A DNA stretch of 13,563 bases from contig CAZYEX010000048.1 of assembly GCA_964646605.1 (NCBI GenBank), positions 1 to 13,563 of the forward strand, written 5' to 3'. The position numbers and the translations under genes were made by a program. Each line of letters begins with the position of its first letter. Position 1 is the stretch's first letter. The notes under the pieces are model-generated. The model was given only the letters and a program-made list of their open reading frames with translations, ran no database searches and was not told where the DNA came from. The DNA comes from SBAX01 sp964646605 (GTDB lineage Bacteria; Planctomycetota; Phycisphaerae; UBA1845). Shown here one piece after another: positions 7,174 through 13,439 of this stretch.

Positions 7174-7193
7174 CCACCGGTACCGAGCGACCC
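7154..7193. repeat. Nested inverted repeat around the -35 of the dockerin gene promoter
   Basis: An inner perfect 7-bp repeat TACCGGT (7164-7170) / ACCGGTA (7176-7182) is separated by TGACC. An outer 6-bp repeat GGGTCG (7154-7159) / CGACCC (7188-7193) encloses it. The -35 hexamer TTGACC occupies the centre. It could be an operator, or a stem-loop terminating the remnant gene upstream. Confidence 0.5.
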
Positions 7194-7199
7194 TAAAAT
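7170..7199 (+). promoter_or_regulatory. Sigma-70-like promoter for the dockerin/PEP-CTERM gene pair
   Basis: TTGACC (7170-7175, 5 of 6 to consensus) and TAAAAT (7194-7199, 5 of 6) are separated by 18 bases. Transcription would start near 7206, about 46 bases before the ATG at 7252. Confidence 0.5.
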
Positions 7200-7220
7200 C
7201 CCCAGTGGTACACGGGGATT
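7197..7220. repeat. Inverted repeat across the predicted transcription start
   Basis: AATCCCC (7197-7203) and GGGGATT (7214-7220) form a perfect 7-bp inverted repeat; an inner GTG/CAC adds three pairs around GTA with one bulged A. It overlaps the end of the -10 and the predicted +1, so an operator role on DNA is more likely than an RNA hairpin. Confidence 0.45.
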
Positions 7221-7221
7221 G

Positions 7222-7238
7222 GCGGCCAGGTTGGCCGC
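7222..7238 (+). repeat. Short hairpin in the 5' leader
   Basis: GCGGCCA (7222-7228) and TGGCCGC (7232-7238) form a perfect 7-bp stem with a GGT loop, lying 13 bases before the ATG at 7252. It could affect translation or message stability. Confidence 0.4.
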
Positions 7239-7251
7239 GGGGTGCGGGGGG

Positions 7252-8238
7252 ATGAACTCCAGTTCCAGGCGTCGCGGAACGTTCTTATGGGTCGCCTTGC
7301 GCGCTGCGGCGTTTTCGGCGACACTCGTGGGGACCCTGCACGCCCATCCCTTCGTCTCGCAGGCTTATCGGGCCGGGGCCTGTCCAGCCCATGACGGCAA
7401 TGGATGGATCGGCGAGGCTTTCTTGAATATCCCCGAATCCTCGGCGACCGAACTTCGCACCGCGGACAGCTACGTTATGGGTCGGACGCCGGATTTTACC
7501 TTCCGCACGCCGCTCATTGATTTTCCGGCGGGGCCGACTTCCTTCCGCCTGGACCGCGATTTCGATACCGTCGGCGATTTCCTGAACGCCTACATCTATG
7601 ACGTGTCCGACCCCGCCAAGCTCGATGAGCCGTTCGGCAATCTGTATCTGCGGTTCACGGGCTTGGTGAAGGTCGTGCTCGCCGACGAAACGCGGATTCG
7701 CGGGGAGCTCGCCCTTCCCGTGTGGGTGGACTTCGGCTCGATGGGATATGACGGTTATCGAACGACCGTGGGGGTCGAGACGTGCTACCGAACGATCAAC
7801 GCCAACTTCACCGACCCTTGGTACAACTTCGGTCCCGGCTGTGAGGTGCTCGGGCTCTATCCCATCGAGGTGACCTATTTCAACCATTACGACCCGGACA
7901 ATTCGTTGGGGGCGCCCTACGCCGGAATCGAACTGTATAGCTGGCACGGGAGCGAGTACGACTTGCCTGCGGGAAAGCAGATGACCCACGCGGTCCGCGG
8001 ACCTGGTACACTGGTGCCACCGCGCGTCATCTATCAACCGGGCGACGAGCTTCCCGTGGTCAAGGGTGACTTTGACGCGGATGCGGACGTGGATCTGCGA
8101 GACTTTCAGTGGTTGCAGAATTGCTTCGGCGGCGCTGTGGCCCTAGCCGCGGGCTGCGACGGGTTCGATTTCGAGGACGATGTAGACGTGGATGGGACGG
8201 ATTTTCAGGCGTTTCAGGAGTCGATCGCCGGACCGTAG
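7252..8238 (+). CDS. Secreted protein with C-terminal dockerin-type repeat
   Basis: 328 residues from the ATG at 7252. This start gives a proper signal peptide (RRR at 6-8, hydrophobic stretch about 11-29, likely cleavage after LHA before HPFVSQ). The frame is open from a TTG at 7219, but that codon falls in the inverted repeat next to the predicted transcription start. The ribosome binding site is only a G-run directly against the ATG. The body (about 32-265) is unrecognised, beta-like, with cysteine pairs (C44, C178, C197). Residues about 271-328 form a dockerin-like pair of calcium loops: GDFDADADVDLRDF at 272-285 and FDFEDDVDVDGTDF at about 305-318. Dockerins classically bind cohesins, but in planctomycetes such tails occur widely on secreted proteins without cellulosomes. 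It heads a two-gene unit with the PEP-CTERM gene 42 bases downstream. Confidence 0.8.
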   Translation: MNSSSRRRGTFLWVALRAAAFSATLVGTLHAHPFVSQAYRAGACPAHDGNGWIGEAFLNIPESSATELRTADSYVMGRTPDFTFRTPLIDFPAGPTSFRLDRDFDTVGDFLNAYIYDVSDPAKLDEPFGNLYLRFTGLVKVVLADETRIRGELALPVWVDFGSMGYDGYRTTVGVETCYRTINANFTDPWYNFGPGCEVLGLYPIEVTYFNHYDPDNSLGAPYAGIELYSWHGSEYDLPAGKQMTHAVRGPGTLVPPRVIYQPGDELPVVKGDFDADADVDLRDFQWLQNCFGGAVALAAGCDGFDFEDDVDVDGTDFQAFQESIAGP

Positions 8239-8280
8239 ACAGGCATGGTGGCGGCATCGGCCGCCCGGAGGTTCATGGGA

Positions 8281-9144
8281 ATGAGGAAGCACCAATCGCA
8301 ATCGGCCGCCCTCATCGCGGCGCTGCTGGTCGGGTGGACGGGCTCATGGGCGTGGGCCGGACCGACTCCCCAAGGCGAGAGCACCATCACCGTGAGTTAC
8401 CCGACGACAGAGGGTCCGACGGCCAGCTTTTCCGGCGACCGCGACTATCGCGGCGCCTACTTTCCCGATGCCACGCCTCTAGGGACGGCGCCGAACATCA
8501 AGGTGTTTCAGGCCGTGGACGTGTACGGCCGAAGGGCCAATGTCGCCGCCCACGACCCGTCCGTCCTCGCTGAGAGCGAGTCCCTTATCGCCCACGCTTT
8601 TCTCAAGCTCGACAACTACGGCGACTATTTCCCGGGGATTCCCGCGGACGGAGTCGTGACGGTGGCCGTGGAGAACATTCATTTCAACGAGCCGGTGGAC
8701 GTGGACGAGAGCACCTTCCTCTTTCACGTCTTCTGGGATGTCAACCAGTCCGATCAGTTGCACCACTATTACGACCACCCTCACAACCTGCACACGCTGA
8801 CGGATCCTTTCCGCGACACGGAAGCGTTCTACATGGCCCACGAACTCGTGGACCTGCCTGCGCCGCACCACGTTTTCGGCGACCTCGCCCCGTACATGAC
8901 GATTTCCGGCCAGGGCACGGACACGCTGGATATCCTCGCGGAGATTCCCTATTCGCTGTTCAAGCACCTTCACGAAGAGGGCCAGGTGGTCCCCGAGGGG
9001 CTGCCCGCGCCCAACGGATTCCTCGAGCCCTATCACTTCCATTTGGAATACGTGGTGAGCGCCGTGCCTGAACCGGCGACGCTGGCCTTGCTGGGGCCGA
9101 TTGCGTTGCTTGCGTTCCGCCGCCGCAGCCGAGGCGGACGGTAG
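8281..9144 (+). CDS. Exported PEP-CTERM-sorted protein, histidine-rich
   Basis: 287 residues from the ATG at 8281, preferred because GGAGG at 8267-8271 lies 9 bases upstream; the ATGs at 8275 and 8245 fit less well. Residues 1-26 are a signal peptide (MRKHQSQSAALIAALLVGW..., cleavage after AWA). Residues 262-287 are a PEP-CTERM sorting signal: VPEP, hydrophobic helix about 267-279, then RRRSRGGR. This tail is recognised by an exosortase (none in the window) and directs surface or matrix attachment. The middle is unrecognised but rich in histidine (HHYYDHPHNLH at 161-171, H187, H196, H197, H229, H231, H252, H254) and in acidic residues, so metal binding is possible. Likely cotranscribed with the dockerin protein gene. 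Confidence 0.8.
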   Translation: MRKHQSQSAALIAALLVGWTGSWAWAGPTPQGESTITVSYPTTEGPTASFSGDRDYRGAYFPDATPLGTAPNIKVFQAVDVYGRRANVAAHDPSVLAESESLIAHAFLKLDNYGDYFPGIPADGVVTVAVENIHFNEPVDVDESTFLFHVFWDVNQSDQLHHYYDHPHNLHTLTDPFRDTEAFYMAHELVDLPAPHHVFGDLAPYMTISGQGTDTLDILAEIPYSLFKHLHEEGQVVPEGLPAPNGFLEPYHFHLEYVVSAVPEPATLALLGPIALLAFRRRSRGGR

Positions 9145-9199
9145 GCGAGCGTCGTACCCCGGTATCGCAGTCCGGTCGTCAGGTCTGGGGCGTATGACG

Positions 9200-9748
9200 C
9201 TATGGGGAGTTCGGGCCGGCGATGGAGTCGAGGATGCGGCGTTCCGCGGGCTTGTCGCGGCGAATCGTTCGCCAAACGGTGTTCTGTTCGGTGGTTGTGG
9301 CCGCGTCGCGGTTGATGGCCGTGTTCTCGCCGGGCGAGTCGGAACCGCCGCGCTCCTGATTGAACATTCCGTAGGCACGGGTGACCTGTTCCTGCACCAT
9401 GACTTTGCAGTACACGCGGAAGGAATCGGCGGATGGTTCCAAGCGGACTTCGGCCACTCGACGCGTGCGACTCCGCGAACTCAGACCGCCCGGCCGGCTG
9501 GGGGCATCGTGGCTGCCGCCCTCCACGGGTACGCCCGTTAGCAGACCCTGGTCCGCGTCCCGGCGCTCAACGGCAAAACCTGCGTTGATCAGGGCCGCCT
9601 CCGCCGAATCGAGTAGCGCCGCGCGATCCCGCCGTTCGACATGTCGGACGCCGAAGTCGATTGGCGTGGGTCCCGGGGCTTCGCATCCGCCGATGCAAAG
9701 CAACAGCCCGCACACTGCGACAACCCAGGATGATCCCCCGCGAAGCAT
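9200..9748 (-). CDS. Small predicted lipoprotein of unknown function
   Basis: 182 residues from the ATG at 9748, 7 bases beyond the stop of the STAS gene. The frame is open further up, including an ATG at 9772 overlapping the STAS gene, but the 9748 start gives a clean lipoprotein signal: MLRGGSSWVVAVCGLLLC then IGGC with the lipid-attached Cys at residue 22. The mature part has a helix-rich opening (RDRAALLDSAEAALINAGF...), a segment RVAEVRLEPSADSFRVYCKV with beta character, and a polar tail containing ATTTEQNTVW. I do not recognise the family. No ribosome binding site is seen, so translation may depend on the upstream STAS gene. It converges with the PEP-CTERM gene. Confidence 0.65.
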   Translation of the reverse strand: MLRGGSSWVVAVCGLLLCIGGCEAPGPTPIDFGVRHVERRDRAALLDSAEAALINAGFAVERRDADQGLLTGVPVEGGSHDAPSRPGGLSSRSRTRRVAEVRLEPSADSFRVYCKVMVQEQVTRAYGMFNQERGGSDSPGENTAINRDAATTTEQNTVWRTIRRDKPAERRILDSIAGPNSP

Positions 9749-9755
9749 GGAGAAG

Positions 9756-10106
9756 CTATGGCAATCGGTCATCGGGTTCGAGCTGCACGGTCGCCAGACC
9801 GTTGGCCAAGTTGTCGGCGAACTCGAAAACCTTGTCCAAACCGGTGACCAGGAAAAGTCCCCAAACGCTGGTCTCAATTCCGCACAGGACCAATTTCCTG
9901 CGATGGGCGACGAGTTTCTTGCGGAGTTTGAGGAGTTTGGCGATGTTCGAGGAGTTGAGATAGTTCACCCCGGCGAAGTTGAGTACCACGTCGACGTCGT
10001 TTCGCCCATCGAGCTCCTCGAAGAGCGCGGATATCTCGTCCGTGAAGGTCGGGTCGTCCTGCAACTCGACCACGAGGATGTTCTCAGACCACTTATCGAC
10101 CGGCAC
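9756..10106 (-). CDS. STAS-domain protein, anti-sigma factor antagonist type
   Basis: 116 residues from a GTG at 10106. This start is chosen because GGAGG lies 7 bases upstream and the ATG at 10145 would overlap the promoter's -10. The whole protein is one STAS domain, about the length of SpoIIAA/RsbV: strand ENILVVEL, then DVDVVLNFAGVNYLNSSNIAKLL with the serine pair at residues 52-53, where the phospho-acceptor serine usually lies, then KLVLCGI and GLDKVFEF. In the family, the unphosphorylated protein binds and sequesters an anti-sigma kinase. The usual aspartate before the serines is asparagine here. No kinase or phosphatase partner is in the window. It leads a likely two-gene operon with the lipoprotein. 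Confidence 0.8.
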   Translation of the reverse strand: MPVDKWSENILVVELQDDPTFTDEISALFEELDGRNDVDVVLNFAGVNYLNSSNIAKLLKLRKKLVAHRRKLVLCGIETSVWGLFLVTGLDKVFEFADNLANGLATVQLEPDDRLP

Positions 10107-10136
10107 GCCCGATCCTCCAATGCCAACTCCGCAGCC

Positions 10137-10164
10137 AGAGTACACCCATTCCCGGGCCTGTCAA
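10137..10164 (-). promoter_or_regulatory. Promoter of the STAS-lipoprotein operon
   Basis: On the minus strand a perfect TTGACA (10164-10159) is followed after 16 bases by TACTCT (10142-10137). Transcription would begin near 10130, giving a leader of about 24 bases with GGAGG before the GTG at 10106. Confidence 0.55.
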
Positions 10165-10180
10165 CCGCGGCATCCGACGA

Positions 10181-10206
10181 CATCCGGGGGCCAAGGCCGC
10201 AGGATG
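10181..10206 (-). terminator. Possible stem-loop after the RNase HII-like gene
   Basis: CATCC and GGATG (10181-10185 / 10202-10206) enclose GGCC/GGCC around AA (10189-10198). It lies immediately after the minus-strand stop at 10209, without a T tract. Confidence 0.25.
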
Positions 10207-10208
10207 GG

Positions 10209-11171
10209 TCAGCGGCTGCGGACGAGCTGGGTGCGGTCAACACCGTATTTCTCGAGCAGCGGACCGGCCTCGACCAGCCAACGCCGGGCGTCGGTGTAAT
10301 ACCCCGCCGTGGGACGCAACCCGTCCATCCGTGAGGACCAGTACTCGTTGAACACTCGCATGTACAACTCGCGAAGGTACTTGCTATAGATGCTGGCCAG
10401 GGCGATGGGCAAGTGAAGTTCCTCCCCGCCGGTGGTGAATTCGATCCGCAGGACCCGCGAGCCGCCGGCCAACCGATACGCGCTGCGATCGGGCGATTCC
10501 TCCAGAATGTGCAGCTCACAGTGCGGAAACGCCGTCTGCAAGGCCTCGCGATAGTGCATGCGTCCGCCCAGACGATCCACGCAGACGCGAACCCGCCGCT
10601 CGTGGGTCGAATCCAAGAGCCGACCGAGAACTTTCAAGACGATGCTGAACAAGACGATCGACTTGTTCTTCGTGCGCTCCACGAGGGCGTTGTAGTCGGC
10701 CTCCAAGACCGGTTCGGTGAAGGCGCCGAGAAACTCCACGCCTTGTTCTCGGGCATGGAGCCGAACGGCGTTGGCTCGCGTGCAGACGTCGCCCACGCCC
10801 TCGCTCACGGGCAGATCGACGTCCCCTCCGCGGTACCAGGGCAAGGCGTCCAACCTCTCCGCCGCGCTCGGCGCTACGTGCGAGACGAGTTCGCGCCAAG
10901 TGCGAGGCTGCTGGTCGCGCACCGCAAGCATGACCAAGGCCGCGCGTTCGAGAAGGGTGAGACTTCCCCCGCCGTGATAGAGTTGCTTGCTGTCGGCGAT
11001 GGCCATGCGCCGCCCGCCGGACTCGTGAGTTCGCGTGCAGCTCCCGCGGAGTGCCTCCCAGAGGCACCGATGGATCCGGTCGTCGGGCACGCGAAACGCC
11101 GTTCCCGTCACCACCAGGGGGCCCAACAGGGGTCCGTAGCCCGCCTCATCGATTCCGGCGACGATCGCCAA
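10209..11171 (-). CDS. rnhB: RNase HII-like protein, long divergent form
   Basis: 320 residues from a TTG at 11171, preferred because GGAGGAGGG lies 4 bases upstream; the alternative GTG at 11192 would put that site inside the gene. RNase HII cuts RNA in RNA-DNA hybrids and at single ribonucleotides in DNA. Seen: GIDEAGYGPLLGPLVV at 7-22 with the catalytic pair D8, E9; ADSKQL at 59-64; VCVDRLGG with the third acid D199; ALASIYSKYLRELYM at 257-271, the equivalent of ASI.AK..RD; GYYTDARRWL near 290-299. Two oddities: the fourth catalytic aspartate appears replaced by Glu268, and about 130 residues separate the DSK motif from the third acid, far more than in typical 200-230-residue enzymes. The usual histidine after GY.T is not seen. 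The fold is clear; full activity is not certain. Confidence 0.8.
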   Translation of the reverse strand: MAIVAGIDEAGYGPLLGPLVVTGTAFRVPDDRIHRCLWEALRGSCTRTHESGGRRMAIADSKQLYHGGGSLTLLERAALVMLAVRDQQPRTWRELVSHVAPSAAERLDALPWYRGGDVDLPVSEGVGDVCTRANAVRLHAREQGVEFLGAFTEPVLEADYNALVERTKNKSIVLFSIVLKVLGRLLDSTHERRVRVCVDRLGGRMHYREALQTAFPHCELHILEESPDRSAYRLAGGSRVLRIEFTTGGEELHLPIALASIYSKYLRELYMRVFNEYWSSRMDGLRPTAGYYTDARRWLVEAGPLLEKYGVDRTQLVRSR

Positions 11172-11215
11172 ATGCCCTCCTCCGTGAAGCACAACACCGT
11201 GGCTCCATGGCGCGG

Positions 11216-11244
11216 GTTATACGGCACGGCCAGGGGCTCAGCAA
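11216..11244 (-). promoter_or_regulatory. Promoter of the RNase HII-like gene
   Basis: On the minus strand TTGCTG (11244-11239) and TATAAC (11221-11216, 5 of 6) are 17 bases apart. Transcription would start near 11209, about 38 bases before the TTG start. Confidence 0.45.
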
Positions 11245-11260
11245 CTCGGCAACTCGGCAA
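11237..11260. repeat. Three tandem 8-bp repeats over the -35 region
   Basis: CTCAGCAA, CTCGGCAA, CTCGGCAA lie head to tail (plus strand); on the minus strand this reads TTGCCGAG twice and TTGCTGAG. The last unit includes the -35 hexamer of the RNase HII-like gene's promoter. Confidence 0.6.
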
Positions 11261-11287
11261 CCACCGCCCAGGGGTCCGCGTACTTCT

Positions 11288-12103
11288 CTACTTTCCGCCG
11301 TGGCAAAGGGGCTTGAGGGCTTTGAGGAGTCGCTTGTCGGCGGCGCCGTTTTGCTCGCCCAATTCACAGATGAGGAGTTGGCTCTTGCGGTTGCACGCCC
11401 CGCCCAGGCGGGCCATCAAGCGTTCGATCCGCCGAAGGCATTCGTCGGACTGCGGTCCGCGAAGACCGACACAGGTATTGACCACCACCACGTCGCTTTC
11501 CACCAGACCGTGATAGGGTTGTTGCAGTTGAATCCGCGTGGCCAGTTCGTCGCCCAGGGGGGAGTAGAGGAATCCGCGCATTTGCGCGGGCGTGAAGTCC
11601 GCGCGATCCTCGCGCGGCTCGGGGGCGTCGTCGCCGTCGCGGGAGAAGAGGCCGAAAATTTCCGAGGCAAACGCCGCCGTGTCGTCGAGAACCTTGCGAA
11701 GCTCGTGGGCCGCCCGCGCGGTGTCGCGGAACACGTCGCCCACGTCGCCGGGCAGCGGCATCACAAAGACCCGGTGGTCATAGGGATAGGCACAACGCAA
11801 GGTGGGTTCGGCGTCGGCTTCGATCACCACCGAACCGAACCGATCCCGCTTGTGGATCCCGGCGAGCGCTTCGGGAAGTACGGAAAAAATGCTGTCGTCG
11901 TCGAACTCGATCCAACGGGCCGAGGCCACGCCGCATTTTTCGCCCGGTTTTACGGGGTTTTTAGGAGGGCTTTTATCGGAACCGGCCTTAACCAGGCGGA
12001 GGTAATGCGGGGCCGGCTTCCAGAGCCGGTCGATCATGGTCTGGATGAGCGCGCTCTTTCCGCAACGGCGCGGCCCGCTTATGAAGGTTACCGACAAACC
12101 CAT
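11288..12103 (-). CDS. P-loop NTPase of unknown function
   Basis: 271 residues from the ATG at 12103, with GGGAG about 10 bases upstream; a GTG at 12130 is an alternative. The N-terminus is a strand followed by Walker A: MGLSVTFISG then PRRCGKSAL (G10, G15, K16, S17). A second strand SVVIEADAEP (91-100) and a strand VESDVVVVNT (201-210) fit a P-loop sheet of the SIMIBI/MobB-like kind, but no clear Walker B or specificity motif can be assigned. The protein is soluble, without signal or membrane segments. Cysteines are scattered (C14, C57, C104, C211, C222, C237, C246, C267). It sits alone under its own promoter, between the RNase HII-like gene and a secreted protein. A role in cofactor handling is possible but not shown. 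Confidence 0.65.
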   Translation of the reverse strand: MGLSVTFISGPRRCGKSALIQTMIDRLWKPAPHYLRLVKAGSDKSPPKNPVKPGEKCGVASARWIEFDDDSIFSVLPEALAGIHKRDRFGSVVIEADAEPTLRCAYPYDHRVFVMPLPGDVGDVFRDTARAAHELRKVLDDTAAFASEIFGLFSRDGDDAPEPREDRADFTPAQMRGFLYSPLGDELATRIQLQQPYHGLVESDVVVVNTCVGLRGPQSDECLRRIERLMARLGGACNRKSQLLICELGEQNGAADKRLLKALKPLCHGGK

Positions 12104-12171
12104 CGCGCGACGACTCCCGGCGCAACCCACAACTTTGCGCGTCGCATCCCCACATAAGACGGTCCCCGCAC

Positions 12172-12201
12172 ATCATAGGCATGTTCCCCGCTGATTGACA
12201 A
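12172..12201 (-). promoter_or_regulatory. Promoter of the P-loop NTPase gene
   Basis: On the minus strand TTGTCA (12201-12196, 5 of 6) and TATGAT (12177-12172, 5 of 6) are 18 bases apart. The predicted start near 12165 gives a leader of about 60 bases. It lies just beyond the terminator of the upstream gene. Confidence 0.55.
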
Positions 12202-12224
12202 CCGCTGGAGGCGCCGGAACACAA

Positions 12225-12250
12225 GAAAACGCGGAAATTCCGGGCGTTTC
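12225..12250 (-). terminator. Rho-independent terminator candidate of the secreted helical protein gene
   Basis: On the minus strand GAAACGCCCGGAATTTCCGC forms the start of a bulged stem closing with GCGTTTTC, immediately followed by TTGTGTT. The stem contains GGAA/TTCC and CGC/GCG blocks, and the T-rich 3' side matches an intrinsic terminator. It begins 6 bases after the TGA at 12259-12257. Confidence 0.5.
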
Positions 12251-12256
12251 GCTATG

Positions 12257-13351
12257 TCAGGGGTTGACGGGCGGCGGATCGGCGGGTGCCGGGTCGGCGG
12301 GAGCTGTAACGATCAGCGGCACGGCATCCATCAGCCGCAGGACGGTCGCCTCCCCAATCTTAGGCAACCACTCGTCCTGAACCCGTTTCATCCGTTCGTC
12401 GCACCAGGTTCGTTCCTCGGCCTGGGTGGGCTCCGCGAGCCGATCGTGCCAGCCTTGGAGAATGCGGAGTTGAGTCCAGGCGATGGTTCGAAAAGCGTCA
12501 AGACGGTCGGCCTCGACCTTGAACCACTCGTTGACCCGCTCTTCGATCTGCATGAGCAAACCAAGGGCGAGCGATTCGCTTCCGCGTTGGGCGAGAAGGC
12601 GGCATCGCAGGAGCCGGGAAAAGAATCCGTACCGCGGCCCGTCCGGGGTCGGATCGGCCGACGAAGGGTCAAGCACCGCGAGGGCCGAGGCCGGGGCGGG
12701 CTCCAGACTGCGCAGACAGGCCTGCCAAAACGCGGCGGCGGCGGCGATCTTGGGGTTGTCGTGTTCGAGCCATCCGGAAAGCCCCGAGGCCGCGCGACGC
12801 GGCGTACGAGTCGGATCGGGATCGGCCTCCAGCTCCAAATACGCACGTATCGCGGTTGCAAAGGCGGTGAGCGCATCCGCCTGGCGGGTGAGTTCGGCGG
12901 AACGCTCCGCGCCGGCTTCGAGCGCCGCGCGGGCCTCGCCAATCAACGAATCGACACGGTCGAGCGACGAACGGGCTTGCGCAGTTTTCGCCGCGGCGTC
13001 CGTCCGAGCGATCTTCAGAAAGCGGTCGGTACAGATCGGCTCGAGCTCGCGGGAAAGGATCAGATTGGCCGCGGCGAGGAAAAACTCGCTTTTCGCCAAC
13101 CCGGAGGAGGCGTCCCTGCCTCGCTCTTCCAACGTCGCAACACGCGCCGCCACTTGGTCGGGGGTCAGTCCCTCCGCCGATGCCCCCGCGATCGTCGCCA
13201 GCCGAGGCCCGCCTGTGGGATCGGGCAGTGCCAACTTCGTGTCGCCGTTGGGGCGCTTCTCCTCAGTTGGGTTCCGCGCCACGCAGACCCACGGCGCATG
13301 CACAAGCACCGTCACCCAAACCCAACCCCAATGCACTCGCCTGTCACCCAT
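12257..13351 (-). CDS. Secreted, mostly helical protein of unknown function
   Basis: 364 residues. The ATG at 13351 has GGAGG about 6 bases upstream. Residues 1-25 look like a signal peptide (MGDRRVHWGWVWVTVLVHA..., cleavage near CVA). The rest is strongly helical and alanine- and arginine-rich, with a coiled-coil-like stretch at about 110-170 (DAAAKTAQARSSLDRVDSLI and following) and paired-helix segments at about 195-330 that resemble degenerate TPR-like repeats (AAAAAFWQACLRSLE, LALGLLMQIEERVNEWF). The C-terminus is a proline-alanine repeat (APADPAPADPPPVNP). A weak promoter, TTTCCG (13408-13403) and TACACT (13385-13380) 17 bases apart, lies upstream. I do not recognise the family; a periplasmic scaffold or envelope protein is one possibility. 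Confidence 0.7.
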   Translation of the reverse strand: MGDRRVHWGWVWVTVLVHAPWVCVARNPTEEKRPNGDTKLALPDPTGGPRLATIAGASAEGLTPDQVAARVATLEERGRDASSGLAKSEFFLAAANLILSRELEPICTDRFLKIARTDAAAKTAQARSSLDRVDSLIGEARAALEAGAERSAELTRQADALTAFATAIRAYLELEADPDPTRTPRRAASGLSGWLEHDNPKIAAAAAFWQACLRSLEPAPASALAVLDPSSADPTPDGPRYGFFSRLLRCRLLAQRGSESLALGLLMQIEERVNEWFKVEADRLDAFRTIAWTQLRILQGWHDRLAEPTQAEERTWCDERMKRVQDEWLPKIGEATVLRLMDAVPLIVTAPADPAPADPPPVNP

Positions 13352-13390
13352 CGAAGCCTCCTACGATCCCGTCGCCGTGAGTGTATCCGA

Positions 13391-13416
13391 CCGCGCCGCT
13401 CGCGGAAATGGCGCGG
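13391..13416. repeat. GC-rich inverted repeat upstream of the secreted helical protein gene
   Basis: CCGCGCC (13391-13397) and GGCGCGG (13410-13416) form a perfect 7-bp inverted repeat with a 12-base loop, close to the putative IS boundary and overlapping the weak promoter. Chance is possible at this GC content. Confidence 0.3.
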
Positions 13417-13439
13417 CCGCACCTAGTGCTCCATTGCAG

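Noticed and set aside
8479..9378. 299-codon minus-strand frame opposite the PEP-CTERM gene
   Set aside because: Its translation is an arginine- and valine-rich shadow, while the plus strand encodes a signal peptide and PEP-CTERM tail.
10107..10145. ATG at 10145 as the STAS gene start
   Set aside because: It would overlap the -10 element (10137-10142), and the GGAGG with 7-base spacing serves the GTG at 10106.
10413..12157. Long plus-strand frames opposite the RNase HII-like and P-loop genes
   Set aside because: They are reverse-strand shadows; the minus-strand proteins have recognisable motifs, promoters and ribosome binding sites.
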